This document shows positions 45,101 through 52,705 of a stretch of DNA of 64,000 bases, piece by piece (position 1 is the stretch's first letter; every line of letters begins with the position of its first letter). The position numbers and the translations under genes were made by a program. The stretch spans positions 1 to 64,000 of the forward strand of contig NZ_JAABRQ010000020.1 in NCBI RefSeq assembly GCF_011390835.1, read 5' to 3'. The notes below the pieces were generated by a model that was not told the origin of the DNA, searched no databases, and saw only the letters and a program-made list of their open reading frames with translations. Origin of the DNA: Hydrogenophaga sp. (GTDB lineage Bacteria; Pseudomonadota; Gammaproteobacteria; Burkholderiales; Burkholderiaceae_C).

Positions 45101-45301
45101 GAAACCGGCGTGGTCCAGGTCATCGTCTGGAAAGCCCTGCGCGAACGCCAGCGCGCAGCCCTCACCCGATCACGCCTGCTCGCGGTCTACGGCACCTGGC
45201 AGCGAGAAGGCGAGGTGCGCAACCTGATCGCCGGCCACCTGGAAGACCTGACGCCGCTGCTGGGCCGGCTGGCGGCGGGACGCAGCCGGGATTTTCATTG
45301 A
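42158..45301 (+). CDS. dnaE2: Error-prone DNA polymerase DnaE2 (ImuC)
   Basis: 1047 aa from the ATG at 42158, the normal DnaE2 length. The PHP domain is N-terminal (AELRCLSNFSFLRGAS, ALTDECSLAGIVRA), the catalytic C-family centre has PPDIDVDFEHERREEV near 390 and GRGSAANSAVCYCLG near 350, and an OB domain is C-terminal. It copies across DNA lesions and causes damage-induced mutation with ImuA and ImuB. Transcribed from the LexA-controlled promoter, 26 bp after imuB. Confidence 0.96.
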   Translation: MAPPSSHSASAAAAHPIPPYAELRCLSNFSFLRGASRPEELVERAKALDYAALALTDECSLAGIVRAHVAAKEQGLKLLVGSQFKVDCGHPFTLVVMACNLNGYGNLCEFITRLRRASPKGTYHLGLSDISAQQLADNVVIAVPERDNTQAQMDDTARWLLAHFLGRCWLGVEQLRRIDDEMLLHRLRQSSALTAVPLVALGDVHMHLRSRKPLHDVLTATRVGLPLTQCGYALAPNAEQRLRSRLALARLYPEDLMRETLRVVERCVFSLDELRYQYPDEVVPAGETPASYLRRLAWEGAGRRWPQGVPASVHHQIEHELALIGELQYEHYFLTVYDIVAFARAQGILCQGRGSAANSAVCYCLGVTEVDPARTAVLFERFISKERNEPPDIDVDFEHERREEVIQYLYAKYGRDRAALTAAVISYRPRSAIRDVGKALGFDEALLSRLAKGHYWWDSSGITPERLAEVGLDPSSLAVRQLVRLTAQLMGFPRHLSQHTGGFVLTRGPLSRLVPIENASMAERTVIQWDKDDLDAMGLLKVDVLALGMLTAIRKSLDLIGARQGQVFQMQDIPAEDASTYDMICAADTVGVFQIESRAQMSMLPRLRPRCFYDLVIEVALVRPGPIQGGAVHPYLERRQGKVPVSYPSAALEQALGRTLGVPVFQEQCMQIAILAAGFTPGEADGLRRAMAAWKRKGGLGKYERRLIDGMAERGYTPEFAQSVFEQVKGFSSYGFPESHAASFALLVYASCWIKHHHPAEFLAAMLNSQPLGFYTPSQLVQDATRHGVEVRAVDVMVSEWDCTLEETAGEQPAVRLGLRLVGGLSKEAGNRIVAVRTDSLFDSADDAARRAGLGQQDMRQLAAADALQSLSGHRRQQVWDAAALKPAPVLLSHAPVEEDVLKLPEAPEGEAIVWDYASLGLTLRRHPLALLRPLLQKRRLQTAEELKDAPNGRLVRHCGIVTLRQQPETAHGVVFVSLEDETGVVQVIVWKALRERQRAALTRSRLLAVYGTWQREGEVRNLIAGHLEDLTPLLGRLAAGRSRDFH

Positions 45302-45481
45302 GGGTGGGGCGTCAGCCATCGACCGACTCCGGTCAACCTGACGCGTGGCGCTCGCTCGGTGTCATCGAGTCAAGGCGTCGCGTGGCGCCAGCTGTCCCGC
45401 CAGGCGTTGGCGGACCATATCTTTATCGTGCATGGATCTCAAAGGGTGAGATCATCCGGCTATGCACCGCACGCTCAGCCC

Positions 45482-46114
45482 ATGATTCGAATCGCCATCG
45501 TCGACGACCACGCCATGGTTCGCGCCGGGCTACGCCAGTTCTTTTCCGACCAGGTCGACTTCAGTGTGGTCGCCGAGGCTGCCAACGGTCGCGAGGCGCT
45601 GGACATCGTGCGCCAGGGCGATGTCGACGTGATCGTGCTGGACATCGGCATGCCGGAGCAAGGCGGCGTTGACGTCCTCGCCGGCATCAAGGCCCGCGCT
45701 CCAGAGTTGCCAGTGTTGATCCTGAGCGGCTTTGCCGAGGAGCACTACGCCACCGCGCTGCTGCGCCAGGGGGCCAGTGGTTACCTGAACAAGGATTGCG
45801 ACCCGGAAGAAATCGTCAAGGCCATCCGCACCGTGGTGCGCGGACGCAAGTACATCACCGCCGGTGTGGCCGAGCGGCTGGCCGAGGGTCTGGGCGCGGG
45901 TCGCGACCAGCCGCTGCACGAGCAGTTGTCCGAGCGCGAGCTGCAGGTCTTCCTGCGCCTGGCCAAGGGCGAGACGGTGGGCCACATGGCCGAGAGCATG
46001 TCGCTCAGCGTCAAGACGGTCAGCACCTACCGCACGCGGGTGATGGAAAAGATGCTGTTGGCCTCCAACAGTGACCTGACCTATTACGCATTGAAAAACG
46101 GATTGATTCAGTAG
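45482..46114 (+). CDS. NarL/FixJ-type response regulator
   Basis: 210 aa. Receiver domain with acidic pair Asp8/Asp9, phospho-acceptor Asp54 (VLDIGMPE) and Lys104; a LuxR-type helix-turn-helix at about 145-205 (LSERELQVFLRLAKGE, LSVKTVSTYRTRVMEKM). The start follows the upstream frame's ATG at 45482, as the receiver begins MIRIAIVDDH. No kinase is adjacent; the CHASE3 kinase at 56 kb is a HisKA_3 type, the usual partner class. It may control the stress cluster that follows. Confidence 0.93.
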   Translation: MIRIAIVDDHAMVRAGLRQFFSDQVDFSVVAEAANGREALDIVRQGDVDVIVLDIGMPEQGGVDVLAGIKARAPELPVLILSGFAEEHYATALLRQGASGYLNKDCDPEEIVKAIRTVVRGRKYITAGVAERLAEGLGAGRDQPLHEQLSERELQVFLRLAKGETVGHMAESMSLSVKTVSTYRTRVMEKMLLASNSDLTYYALKNGLIQ

Positions 46115-46208
46115 CACCCGTCCAGGGAAGCACTGGCGCCGGTTGCGCTCGGCCCTCGGTCAGCTGTGCCTGCGACGAGTTGAAGAGGCTCGCGCACAGA
46201 TGGACCGC

Positions 46209-46224
46209 GTAGGACAGCGGCTAC
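46209..46224. promoter_or_regulatory. Inverted repeat GTAGG-N6-GCTAC upstream of the crystallin-like gene
   Basis: GTAGG-acagcg-GCTAC, one mismatch from perfect, 120 bp before the gene start. Same architecture as sites at 50385 and 55415; candidate binding site of the NarL-type regulator encoded next door. Confidence 0.5.
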
Positions 46225-46344
46225 GCTGCGCCGAGACGACGTCCGATGGACCGCCTGCGAGACGACTTGCACACTGGTGCGATGGCAAGCATCCCGGGGG
46301 CCATGTCGATCCCCGGCACTGTCTGCTCCTCAACGGGGAATCGC

Positions 46345-47784
46345 ATGCGAAGAATCTCAAGGCTTTGGCTGGCCGTGCTCGGGTTCACTATGGCCGGTCA
46401 AGCAGCGGCCCAGGTCACCTTGTACGAGCGAGACGGATTTCAGGGCCGCTCCGTCACAACCAGCGAGCCCATCAGCAACCTGGGCCGCTCGGGTTTCAAG
46501 GGCAGCGTGTCGTCGGTCACTGTCCAGGGCGATCGGTCGGATCGCTGGGAGGTCTGTGAGGACCAACGCTATCGCGGCCGCTGCGCCATTTTGCGACCCG
46601 GCGACTACCCTTCGCTGGCAGCCATGGGTTTGAACGATCGGGTCTCGTCGGTGCGCGCCGTCGCGCGCGATGCCCGGTATAACGACGACCGCTACGCGCC
46701 AGCGCCACCGCCATCGCCAGCACAGGCGAATCAGATCGTGTTTTACGAACACGAGGGTTTCAAAGGCCGCAGCCTCACGGTCGACGCAGCGCTGGACGAC
46801 TTCCGCCGCAGCGGCTTCAATGACAGCGCCTCGTCGGTCGTGGTCATCGGCGAGCGCTGGGAGGTTTGCCAGGATATTCGCTACGCTGGCCGCTGCTTCG
46901 TGCTGCGCCCGGGCCAGTATGCGTCGCTGGCCGCGATGGGTCTGGGCGACCGCGTCTCTTCGGTGCGCATGGTGAGCGAATCGGCTCGTGTCGATGACAG
47001 GCGCTATGCCCCGATGCAGCAGGTCGAGCCGGTCAGCCAGGTGGTCTTCTATGAACACGAGGGCTTCGAGGGTCGCAGTTTCACGGCCGACGCAGCCGTT
47101 GGCGATTTCCGCCGCAGTGGCTTCAATGACCGGGCGTCATCGGCGGTGGTTCGCGGCGAACGCTGGGAGGTGTGCGACCAGGCGGGCTACGTGGGCCGCT
47201 GCACCGTGCTGCGCCCGGGACAATACGCCTCGCTGACCGCCATGGGTCTGAACGACCGCGTCTCGTCGGTGCGTGCGGCGAGTGGGTCGGTACGCATCGA
47301 AGACGGTCGTTACGCGCCGGCACCAGTGGCGGTGGGCGACTACGGCAGACGCCAGTACGAACAGACATACGAAGCCAGCATCACCTCGGTTCGTGCCGTG
47401 GTCGAAGACGCCGGCGAGCGCTGCTGGGTTGAACAACAACAGGTGGCGCAAGAGGGCCGCAGCAGCAACGTTCCCGGGGCCTTGATCGGGGCCGTGATCG
47501 GTGGAGTCCTCGGCCATCAGGTCGGCGGCGGCAGTGGCAAAGATCTGGCCACTGGCGTGGGTGCCGTCGCCGGGGCGGTCATCGGTGCCAACAGCGGCAG
47601 CTTGGGTGGCGGCCAGCAAACCGCGACACAGGATGTGCGGCGCTGCGTGTCGGCGCCTGGCCAGGGTCGTCCCGCGTACTGGGACGTGACCTACAACTTC
47701 CGCGGCGTCGAGCATCGGATGCAGATGACGAAGCCACCTGGCGCCACGGTGACGGTCAACGAACGGGGCGAACCGCGCGTTTGA
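46345..47784 (+). CDS. Exported triple beta/gamma-crystallin protein with glycine-zipper tail
   Basis: 479 aa. Signal peptide 1-22 (cut after AGQAAA). Three beta/gamma-crystallin-like modules at about 23-106, 130-210 and 233-312, each with the FYEHEGF/GRS start, a conserved RWEVC-x8-GRC pair of Cys and an MGL-DRVSSVR end. Modules 2 and 3 are nearly identical, so the gene grew by internal duplication. A glycine-zipper 2TM segment follows at about 377-425 (GALIGAVIGGVLGHQVGGGSG in parts). It probably sits in the outer membrane or periplasm; calcium binding or envelope protection is inferred from the modules. Confidence 0.88.
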   Translation: MRRISRLWLAVLGFTMAGQAAAQVTLYERDGFQGRSVTTSEPISNLGRSGFKGSVSSVTVQGDRSDRWEVCEDQRYRGRCAILRPGDYPSLAAMGLNDRVSSVRAVARDARYNDDRYAPAPPPSPAQANQIVFYEHEGFKGRSLTVDAALDDFRRSGFNDSASSVVVIGERWEVCQDIRYAGRCFVLRPGQYASLAAMGLGDRVSSVRMVSESARVDDRRYAPMQQVEPVSQVVFYEHEGFEGRSFTADAAVGDFRRSGFNDRASSAVVRGERWEVCDQAGYVGRCTVLRPGQYASLTAMGLNDRVSSVRAASGSVRIEDGRYAPAPVAVGDYGRRQYEQTYEASITSVRAVVEDAGERCWVEQQQVAQEGRSSNVPGALIGAVIGGVLGHQVGGGSGKDLATGVGAVAGAVIGANSGSLGGGQQTATQDVRRCVSAPGQGRPAYWDVTYNFRGVEHRMQMTKPPGATVTVNERGEPRV

Positions 47785-47807
47785 GGCAGGCTACCTTGCT
47801 ATGCATT

Positions 47808-47832
47808 GCGGCCCTTCGGGGCCGTTTTTTTT
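47808..47832 (+). terminator. Rho-independent terminator of the crystallin-like gene
   Basis: CGGCCC-TTCG-GGGCCG, then eight T residues, 24 bases after the stop. Confidence 0.92.
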
Positions 47833-47836
47833 CTTG

Positions 47837-48173
47837 ATAGACCCACGTTGGGCCGACGAGGCTCCGGTGGATCAAATGACGTTCGAGCGGCAAATTGCAG
47901 CGTGAAAGGAGCATTCAGGCATACGGGCCATGGCGCACCCGAACCAGGCGCCACGCCTGGAGCGCCCCTGCGATCAAATCTCTTGTCGTCCTACGCCGAT
48001 ATCAGGCATATCTGACAGACCACTCGAGCCGCCTGTTCCAAACTGAGACTGTCCACCGCACAACGCTAAGTCGATCACCGCGGACCTGGGCACCAGGCAG
48101 TTTCCATCCCTGGTCACGAGCGCTTCACGGCCTGCGCGGTCGGTGGTTCATCACTTTTCAAGGAGCCCTTTTC
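47837..48173. other. Spacer before the collagen-like lipoprotein gene
   Basis: No gene seen in about 340 bases. It carries a GTCCTAC half site at 47988-47994 (see the recurring inverted repeat) and ends in the AAGGAG ribosome site of the next gene. Confidence 0.5.
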
Positions 48174-48443
48174 ATGAAACATTCCATCGCGCTCACAGCC
48201 CTGCTGGCCACCCTTTTCCTTGTAGCCTGCGATCGACCTGCGGTGGTCGCTGTGCCTGTGCCTGTCCCCGGACCAGCTGGTCCGCAAGGCGCCACGGGCG
48301 AGACGGGCAGCACCGGAAACACGGGCTACACCGGCAGTCAGGGCAACACAGGCGAAACCGGCGGCACCGGCGCCACAGGAAAAACCGGTGGCGACATGAC
48401 CGTGATCGTTGTCGAGCCCGCAACCTCGACACCGACGAACTGA
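48174..48443 (+). CDS. Small lipoprotein with collagen-like Gly-X-Y repeats
   Basis: 89 aa. Signal peptide with lipobox LVAC; lipid attached to Cys19. Residues 33-72 are thirteen Gly-X-Y triplets, X-Y mostly Pro-Ala, Glu-Thr, Asn-Thr or Gly-Thr, followed by a short acidic/Thr tail. It should form a lipid-anchored triple helix on the outer membrane. AAGGAG lies 8 bases before the ATG; the frame is open upstream but has no other start in context. First of three short stress-type genes. Confidence 0.85.
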   Translation: MKHSIALTALLATLFLVACDRPAVVAVPVPVPGPAGPQGATGETGSTGNTGYTGSQGNTGETGGTGATGKTGGDMTVIVVEPATSTPTN

Positions 48444-48474
48444 TCTTTACAACCACAACTCCAAGGAGAACGCC

Positions 48475-48633
48475 ATGGGCCTGGGTACGATTCTGTTGAT
48501 AGTCCTGATCTTGATGCTGGTGGGTGCCATTCCGACCTGGGGCCACAGCAAAAGCTGGGGCTACTGGCCCAGTGGGGGCCTAGGCCTGTTGGTCATCATC
48601 GTCCTGATCTTGTTGCTCACAGGGCGGTTGTGA
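48475..48633 (+). CDS. DUF3309-family membrane protein
   Basis: 52 aa: two short membrane helices around the family core GAIPTWGHSKSWGYWPSGG (near 18-36). AAGGAGA precedes the ATG. Function unknown; such proteins accompany CsbD, BON and similar stress genes. A decayed copy lies at 54179-54319. Confidence 0.85.
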   Translation: MGLGTILLIVLILMLVGAIPTWGHSKSWGYWPSGGLGLLVIIVLILLLTGRL

Positions 48634-48716
48634 AGCGCGCACCCCGCGCCGATGGGGCGCGCCCTGCCCGCCACCGATACCCGAAATCCCTCCCTTCAAC
48701 CCATTGAGGTCACAGC

Positions 48717-49172
48717 ATGATGTCACGCACACTTTCCCTTGTCGGTTCGCTATCTGCGCTGGCGCTGATCGCGGCCTGCTCGGCCAACCCGCCGCGCAAC
48801 GAGGCAGTGGTCAACCCCCCGGCCGTCACAAGCCAAGGCATCACCTTCGGCAACGTCAGCAACATCGAGATCGTCCAGGTGGCCAATCGCACCTCGGGTG
48901 GAGGCGCCATCTTGGGTGCCGTGATCGGTGGCGTGCTTGGCAACCAGGTCGGCGGGGGCAGTGGACGTACGGCGGCCACCGCCGTGGGGGTGGTCGGCGG
49001 GGCGGTGATCGGCAACCAGGTCGAGCAGCGCAAGAAGCGCGACGGAGAGATTTACCGCGTCAGCGTGCGCCTGGACACCGGCAGCATTGCTCAGTTTGAC
49101 TTCCAGCAGATCAACGACCTGCGTGTCGGTGACCGCATCAAGGTGCAGGATGGCCAGCTGTACCGCATCTGA
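48717..49172 (+). CDS. Glycine-zipper outer-membrane lipoprotein
   Basis: 151 aa. Signal peptide with lipobox LIAAC (Cys20). A glycine-zipper 2TM domain spans about 60-105 (AILGAVIGGVLGNQVGGGSG in parts, then GVVGGAVIGNQVE), and the C-terminal 45 residues form a small beta domain, as in SlyB/PcpE-like proteins. Probably an envelope-integrity protein. The ATG at 48720 (MSRTL) may be the real start. Confidence 0.85.
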   Translation: MMSRTLSLVGSLSALALIAACSANPPRNEAVVNPPAVTSQGITFGNVSNIEIVQVANRTSGGGAILGAVIGGVLGNQVGGGSGRTAATAVGVVGGAVIGNQVEQRKKRDGEIYRVSVRLDTGSIAQFDFQQINDLRVGDRIKVQDGQLYRI

Positions 49173-49384
49173 ACGCTGCTCCGAGCGAAAAGCCTTTGCA
49201 ACGCCGTCAACGGCGCCCGGTTTCAGGGAGCCGTTTCGGTGTTCGGCAGCGCGTTTGGGCTTTGCGACTGCGCCGGCGATGGGTGACCTTGCCGACCAGC
49301 CCTCAGGGGAATGCTGAGCCGATGTCCACGATTGAAAATGATGGGTAGCGAACCACGCACTTGGCCACTGACCGACCACATGGA

Positions 49385-49831
49385 CTACTTTGCGGTGGGC
49401 GGTGCTGTGCTGGCTGCCGACGACGCGATTGGCGCAGCTGGTTTGGGCGTGACCAGCTCGCGCAAGACGCCACCGCCGGCGACGCTGCCGCTCGTGCTGC
49501 CATTGCCGTGGATATGTGCCACGCATTCGCTGCGCTCGGGCTCGGGCAGGGGTTCGCAACGCTTCAGTGCGTTGCGCACCAAGCGCTCGGGGTCGGGGTC
49601 GACACGGCTGACGCCCTTGCTGTCTCGTACCGCACCCGCTTCGCGAAGGCAAGCGGCTGGGTCGGCTCCCTGGGCAACTGTCCTGCAGGCTGCGACATCG
49701 CGCTGGTAGCGTGCCTCCGAGCCACTTGACGCCTCCTTGTCCGCGCCCAGCACAGGCACGGCACCCAGTGCGGCACACGCCGCAAGGAGCATCCAGCGCA
49801 AACGTTTTGGTGATGATGGGCAGCTGGTCAT
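49385..49831 (-). CDS. Secreted Cys-containing hypothetical protein
   Basis: 148 aa from the ATG at 49831; the upstream frame crosses another gene and lacks a start. Signal peptide to about residue 29 (LLAACAALGAVPVLG). The mature part carries paired Cys (CRTVAQGADPAACLREAG, RCEPLPEPERSECVAHIHG), giving likely disulphides, and a Ser/Ala-rich tail. Known only as hypothetical proteins in comamonads, often near stress genes. Confidence 0.6.
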   Translation of the reverse strand: MTSCPSSPKRLRWMLLAACAALGAVPVLGADKEASSGSEARYQRDVAACRTVAQGADPAACLREAGAVRDSKGVSRVDPDPERLVRNALKRCEPLPEPERSECVAHIHGNGSTSGSVAGGGVLRELVTPKPAAPIASSAASTAPPTAK

Positions 49832-49908
49832 TCGGACTTTCTTGGGGTTCGTGTGGCGGTTGGTCAAAAGCTGATGGAGCGAGCCCGAAGGCCGGGCCAG
49901 TACCGGAA

Positions 49909-50286
49909 TCAACGCTGAAACAGGAGCCCGACGCCCGGTTCGACGCCACCCGTCGTGCTCAGCGCAGCGACATACCGGCGAGAGGGGTTGAGCTGTTCGA
50001 GGCAATGCGCCCGCTGCACCGCTCCGAGAGTGGGGTGACATCTCAGGGCCGCGTGGGCATGATCGGCGGCGGCCTGGGTCCTGACCTCGGCCTGTTGAAC
50101 GCTCGCTTGCACCACCTGGTGAAATGACCACAGCAGCGCGCCGGCGCAGATCGTGGCCACCACCGCAGGCCAGACCGACGCGCGCGGCGACACGGCGTAC
50201 GGGTAACGGGACGGCCGATGCAGGCGGTTTTCCAGCATCGCTTGTGCTGTTGCGATTGCCGTTCCTTGGGTGGTTGAGCTGTGCAT
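49909..50286 (-). CDS. Hypothetical single-pass membrane protein
   Basis: 125 aa. One hydrophobic segment near 39-57 (SVWPAVVATICAGALLWSF) and a short periplasmic domain with two Cys (LRCHPTLGAVQRAHCLEQL). A perfect GTAGG-N6-CCTAC repeat lies 99 bp upstream of its start. Function unknown; the pairing with its left neighbour (77 bp) suggests co-expression. Confidence 0.55.
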   Translation of the reverse strand: MHSSTTQGTAIATAQAMLENRLHRPSRYPYAVSPRASVWPAVVATICAGALLWSFHQVVQASVQQAEVRTQAAADHAHAALRCHPTLGAVQRAHCLEQLNPSRRYVAALSTTGGVEPGVGLLFQR

Positions 50287-50384
50287 GACGGGCTTTCAAG
50301 TCGGCCGGCGGATTGCGGGCGCTGAGTCAAGCCATGGTGGTCCCGCAAGGCGGATCGCACCATCGGACCAGCAGCGAGATGGCT

Positions 50385-50400
50385 GTAGGACGCGCCCTAC
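50385..50400. promoter_or_regulatory. Perfect inverted repeat GTAGG-N6-CCTAC
   Basis: GTAGG-acgcgc-CCTAC, extended by T and A outside to TGTAGG...CCTACA. It lies 99 bp upstream of the minus-strand gene at 49909-50286. Same architecture as the sites at 46209 and 55415. Confidence 0.6.
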
Positions 50401-50487
50401 AGTCTGCACCGCATCGGCAAACGCGCATGCGCGGTCCAGGCGCTTTCAGCGCTTCGTCACATGAAGAAGTTCGATAACCAAGAAGAC

Positions 50488-50513
50488 GAAAAAAAGCGCG
50501 CCCCTAGCGCGCC
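50488..50513 (-). terminator. Terminator of the small glycine-zipper lipoprotein gene
   Basis: On the minus strand GCGCGC-TAGGG-GCGCGC followed by seven T residues, 22 bases after the stop. Confidence 0.88.
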
Positions 50514-50533
50514 TGGCTTCAAGTGCCTGGCGA

Positions 50534-50740
50534 TTACTTCTTGCCGACCTCGTTGCCGACCACGCCACCGACGACTGCGCCGCCCACGGTGGCAATGGGA
50601 CCCCCCACCGCTGCGCCGGCGACGGCGCCGACGGCCGCCCCGGTCACGGTGCTGACCTCCTGGCGTGACATGCCTGCACACCCACCGAGCATGAAGGCGG
50701 CGGTGATGACGAGGAGAGAGAGTGCGCGTTGGATTTTCAT
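50534..50740 (-). CDS. Small glycine-zipper lipoprotein (OsmB-like)
   Basis: 68 aa. Lipobox LGGCAG (Cys21), then a glycine-zipper segment to the end (AAVGAVAGAAVGGPIATVGG in parts). Start at 50740 chosen because it gives the signal peptide; the frame is open further upstream only by overlap with the next region. Own terminator. Resembles OsmB/YMGG stress lipoproteins. Confidence 0.83.
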   Translation of the reverse strand: MKIQRALSLLVITAAFMLGGCAGMSRQEVSTVTGAAVGAVAGAAVGGPIATVGGAVVGGVVGNEVGKK

Positions 50741-50804
50741 GGTGATTCCATCGGTGGTTGAGGTGACTGTCGCTGGCGGGTTGCCAAGATCGATCGGAGC
50801 GTTG

Positions 50805-51215
50805 TCAATGGCCGCGTCCCTTTTTGTGATCGTCCCGTTCTTTGTTCTTGAACTTCTTGCGGCCATTGCGGTTGTCGTGTTCACGGCGGTACTCGTCCTG
50901 CACCCAGGCTTCCTGCACGAAATACACCGGCTGCCCGCAGGCACGGTAGCTGCGGCAGTAGCGGCCCCAGTCGGCTTGGTGGCGTTGTGGCACATAGAGG
51001 TAGATCGGTCTCTGGTGCATGGAAACCGGTGAAGGTGCATGGACGATCGGTTGCGCGTACACGAGCCTTGGCTGCGGGTAGTTGTTGATGTCGATGCGGC
51101 CGTATTGGCCCGGCGCATGGATGCCGATGGAGATGCCGATGTTGGTCACGGCATGGGCCGGTGTGAGGACAGCGCCAGCAAGGACCAGGAGAGCCAGTGT
51201 TTTCATGAAGTTCAT
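50805..51215 (-). CDS. Periplasmic hypothetical protein with basic tail
   Basis: 136 aa from the ATG at 51215 (or 51206). Signal peptide ends near residue 23 (TPAHA). The mature part is rich in Tyr, Pro and His, with a Cys pair CRSYRACG, and ends in a highly charged Arg/Lys/His/Asp tail (KKFKNKERDDHKKGRGH). The pattern is common in Burkholderiales but uncharacterised. Divergent from the AI-2E-family gene with a GTAGGAC half site between them. Confidence 0.65.
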   Translation of the reverse strand: MNFMKTLALLVLAGAVLTPAHAVTNIGISIGIHAPGQYGRIDINNYPQPRLVYAQPIVHAPSPVSMHQRPIYLYVPQRHQADWGRYCRSYRACGQPVYFVQEAWVQDEYRREHDNRNGRKKFKNKERDDHKKGRGH

Positions 51216-51435
51216 TCGTGGTTGTGTACCGCAGGACCTGCGCTGTTTGCATTGCGCAGGCCTGTCTTGAGCACGACTGTGACCGGTCGTGCCGGACCCG
51301 GCCATCAGCGGGAGCAGCAAGTCGAGGTAGGACAACAGGCCGTGACGGCAGAACCGAGCCGCTCGGACGCAGCCTGCGCGCCGCTCTTTTCATTCATGCA
51401 ATCACTTCTCACAGCACGGGTCGCGTGCCTTACGC

Positions 51436-52635
51436 TTGCACATGACCGACACGCCGCCCACCACCCCTTTTGAAGCTATCACCCCAACCGGCGTTCAGCC
51501 GACAGGTGATCTCGCGCCGTCTGCACAAGTGCCACTTCTTTTGCACCGATCGGATGGCCATCGAGGTGTGTCGCTGGCGCTGCTCGCAACACTGGGCTCG
51601 ATCTTCATGCTGCACTGGGCCAGCCCGGTATTCATCCCGTTGCTGCTGGGTGTGATGTTTAGCTACGCCCTGTCGCCGGCTGTGACCCGACTGCAGCGAT
51701 GGCGCATCCCACGCGCTATTGGTGCTGCGCTGCTGATGATGATGGTGATCGGTGGCACCGGATGGGTCGTCTACACCTTGAGCGATGACGCGACCCAGTT
51801 CGTTGAATCCCTGCCCGACGCAGCCCTGAAGATTCGGCAGGCGGCGCGCGCCACTCGCCACCAACCCGCGACCACGATCGACAAGGTGCAGATCGCGGCC
51901 ACGCAGCTCGAAGAGGCCGCCAAGGAGGGAGCGGCGCCCGCTACCGCGGCGAAGGGCGTGACGCGGGTGCAAATCGAACGGGCGCAGTTCAACCTGAAAG
52001 ACTACCTCTGGACCAGCATGCCCACCATGGCGGCATCGATCGGACAAGCCACGGTGGTGATCTTTCTGACCTTTTTTCTGCTGGCTTCGGGCAACACCTT
52101 TCGCCGCAAGGTGGTCAAGCTCGCCGGTCCGACCTTGGCGCGCAGAAGGGTCACGGTGCAAGCCCTGGACGAAATCACGCATCAGATACAACGGTACCTA
52201 ATCGTGCAGGTCCAGGTCAGCGCGATCACTGGCTTGGTGACCTGGCTCGTCTATTGGGCCATCGGTCTGGAACACCCGGCTGTGTGGGGACTGCTGGCTT
52301 TTGTGCTCAACTTCGTTCCCTATATGGGCCCATTGGTGTTGGTGGGCGGTTCGGCGCTGGTCGGTTTCGTCCAGTTCGGCAGTGTCGAGATGGCGCTGCT
52401 GGTGGCCGGCGTTTCCACGCTGGTCCAGATCATCCTGGGCAACTTGCTCATGCCCTGGATGACAGGCCGCGCCAGCCGCCTGAGCGCGGTGGCCGTGTTC
52501 ATCGCTGTGCTCGCCTTTGGCTGGCTGTGGGGGGTGTGGGGCCTGGTGCTCGGCGTTCCGATCCTGCTGATGATCAAGGCCGTGTGCGACCGGGTCGATG
52601 ACCTCAAGCCGGTTGGCGAGATGCTCGAGGCCTGA
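51436..52635 (+). CDS. AI-2E-family (PerM/TqsA-like) transporter
   Basis: 399 aa with eight helices; the family block FLTFFLLASGNTFRRKVV near 206-223 and LNFVPYMGPLVL near 294-305 are clear. The loop between helices 3 and 4 (about 120-180) is long and Ala-rich. Proteins of this group export small molecules or ions; an autoinducer role is not implied. Convergent with the phospholipase-D gene. Confidence 0.9.
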   Translation: MHMTDTPPTTPFEAITPTGVQPTGDLAPSAQVPLLLHRSDGHRGVSLALLATLGSIFMLHWASPVFIPLLLGVMFSYALSPAVTRLQRWRIPRAIGAALLMMMVIGGTGWVVYTLSDDATQFVESLPDAALKIRQAARATRHQPATTIDKVQIAATQLEEAAKEGAAPATAAKGVTRVQIERAQFNLKDYLWTSMPTMAASIGQATVVIFLTFFLLASGNTFRRKVVKLAGPTLARRRVTVQALDEITHQIQRYLIVQVQVSAITGLVTWLVYWAIGLEHPAVWGLLAFVLNFVPYMGPLVLVGGSALVGFVQFGSVEMALLVAGVSTLVQIILGNLLMPWMTGRASRLSAVAVFIAVLAFGWLWGVWGLVLGVPILLMIKAVCDRVDDLKPVGEMLEA

Positions 52636-52705
52636 CCAGCCCCCTGCGGGTTGTGGCGCGCTGTTCGTGGACCGCGTAGCCCCCTTCAGACCAACGCGTT
52701 GGCGA

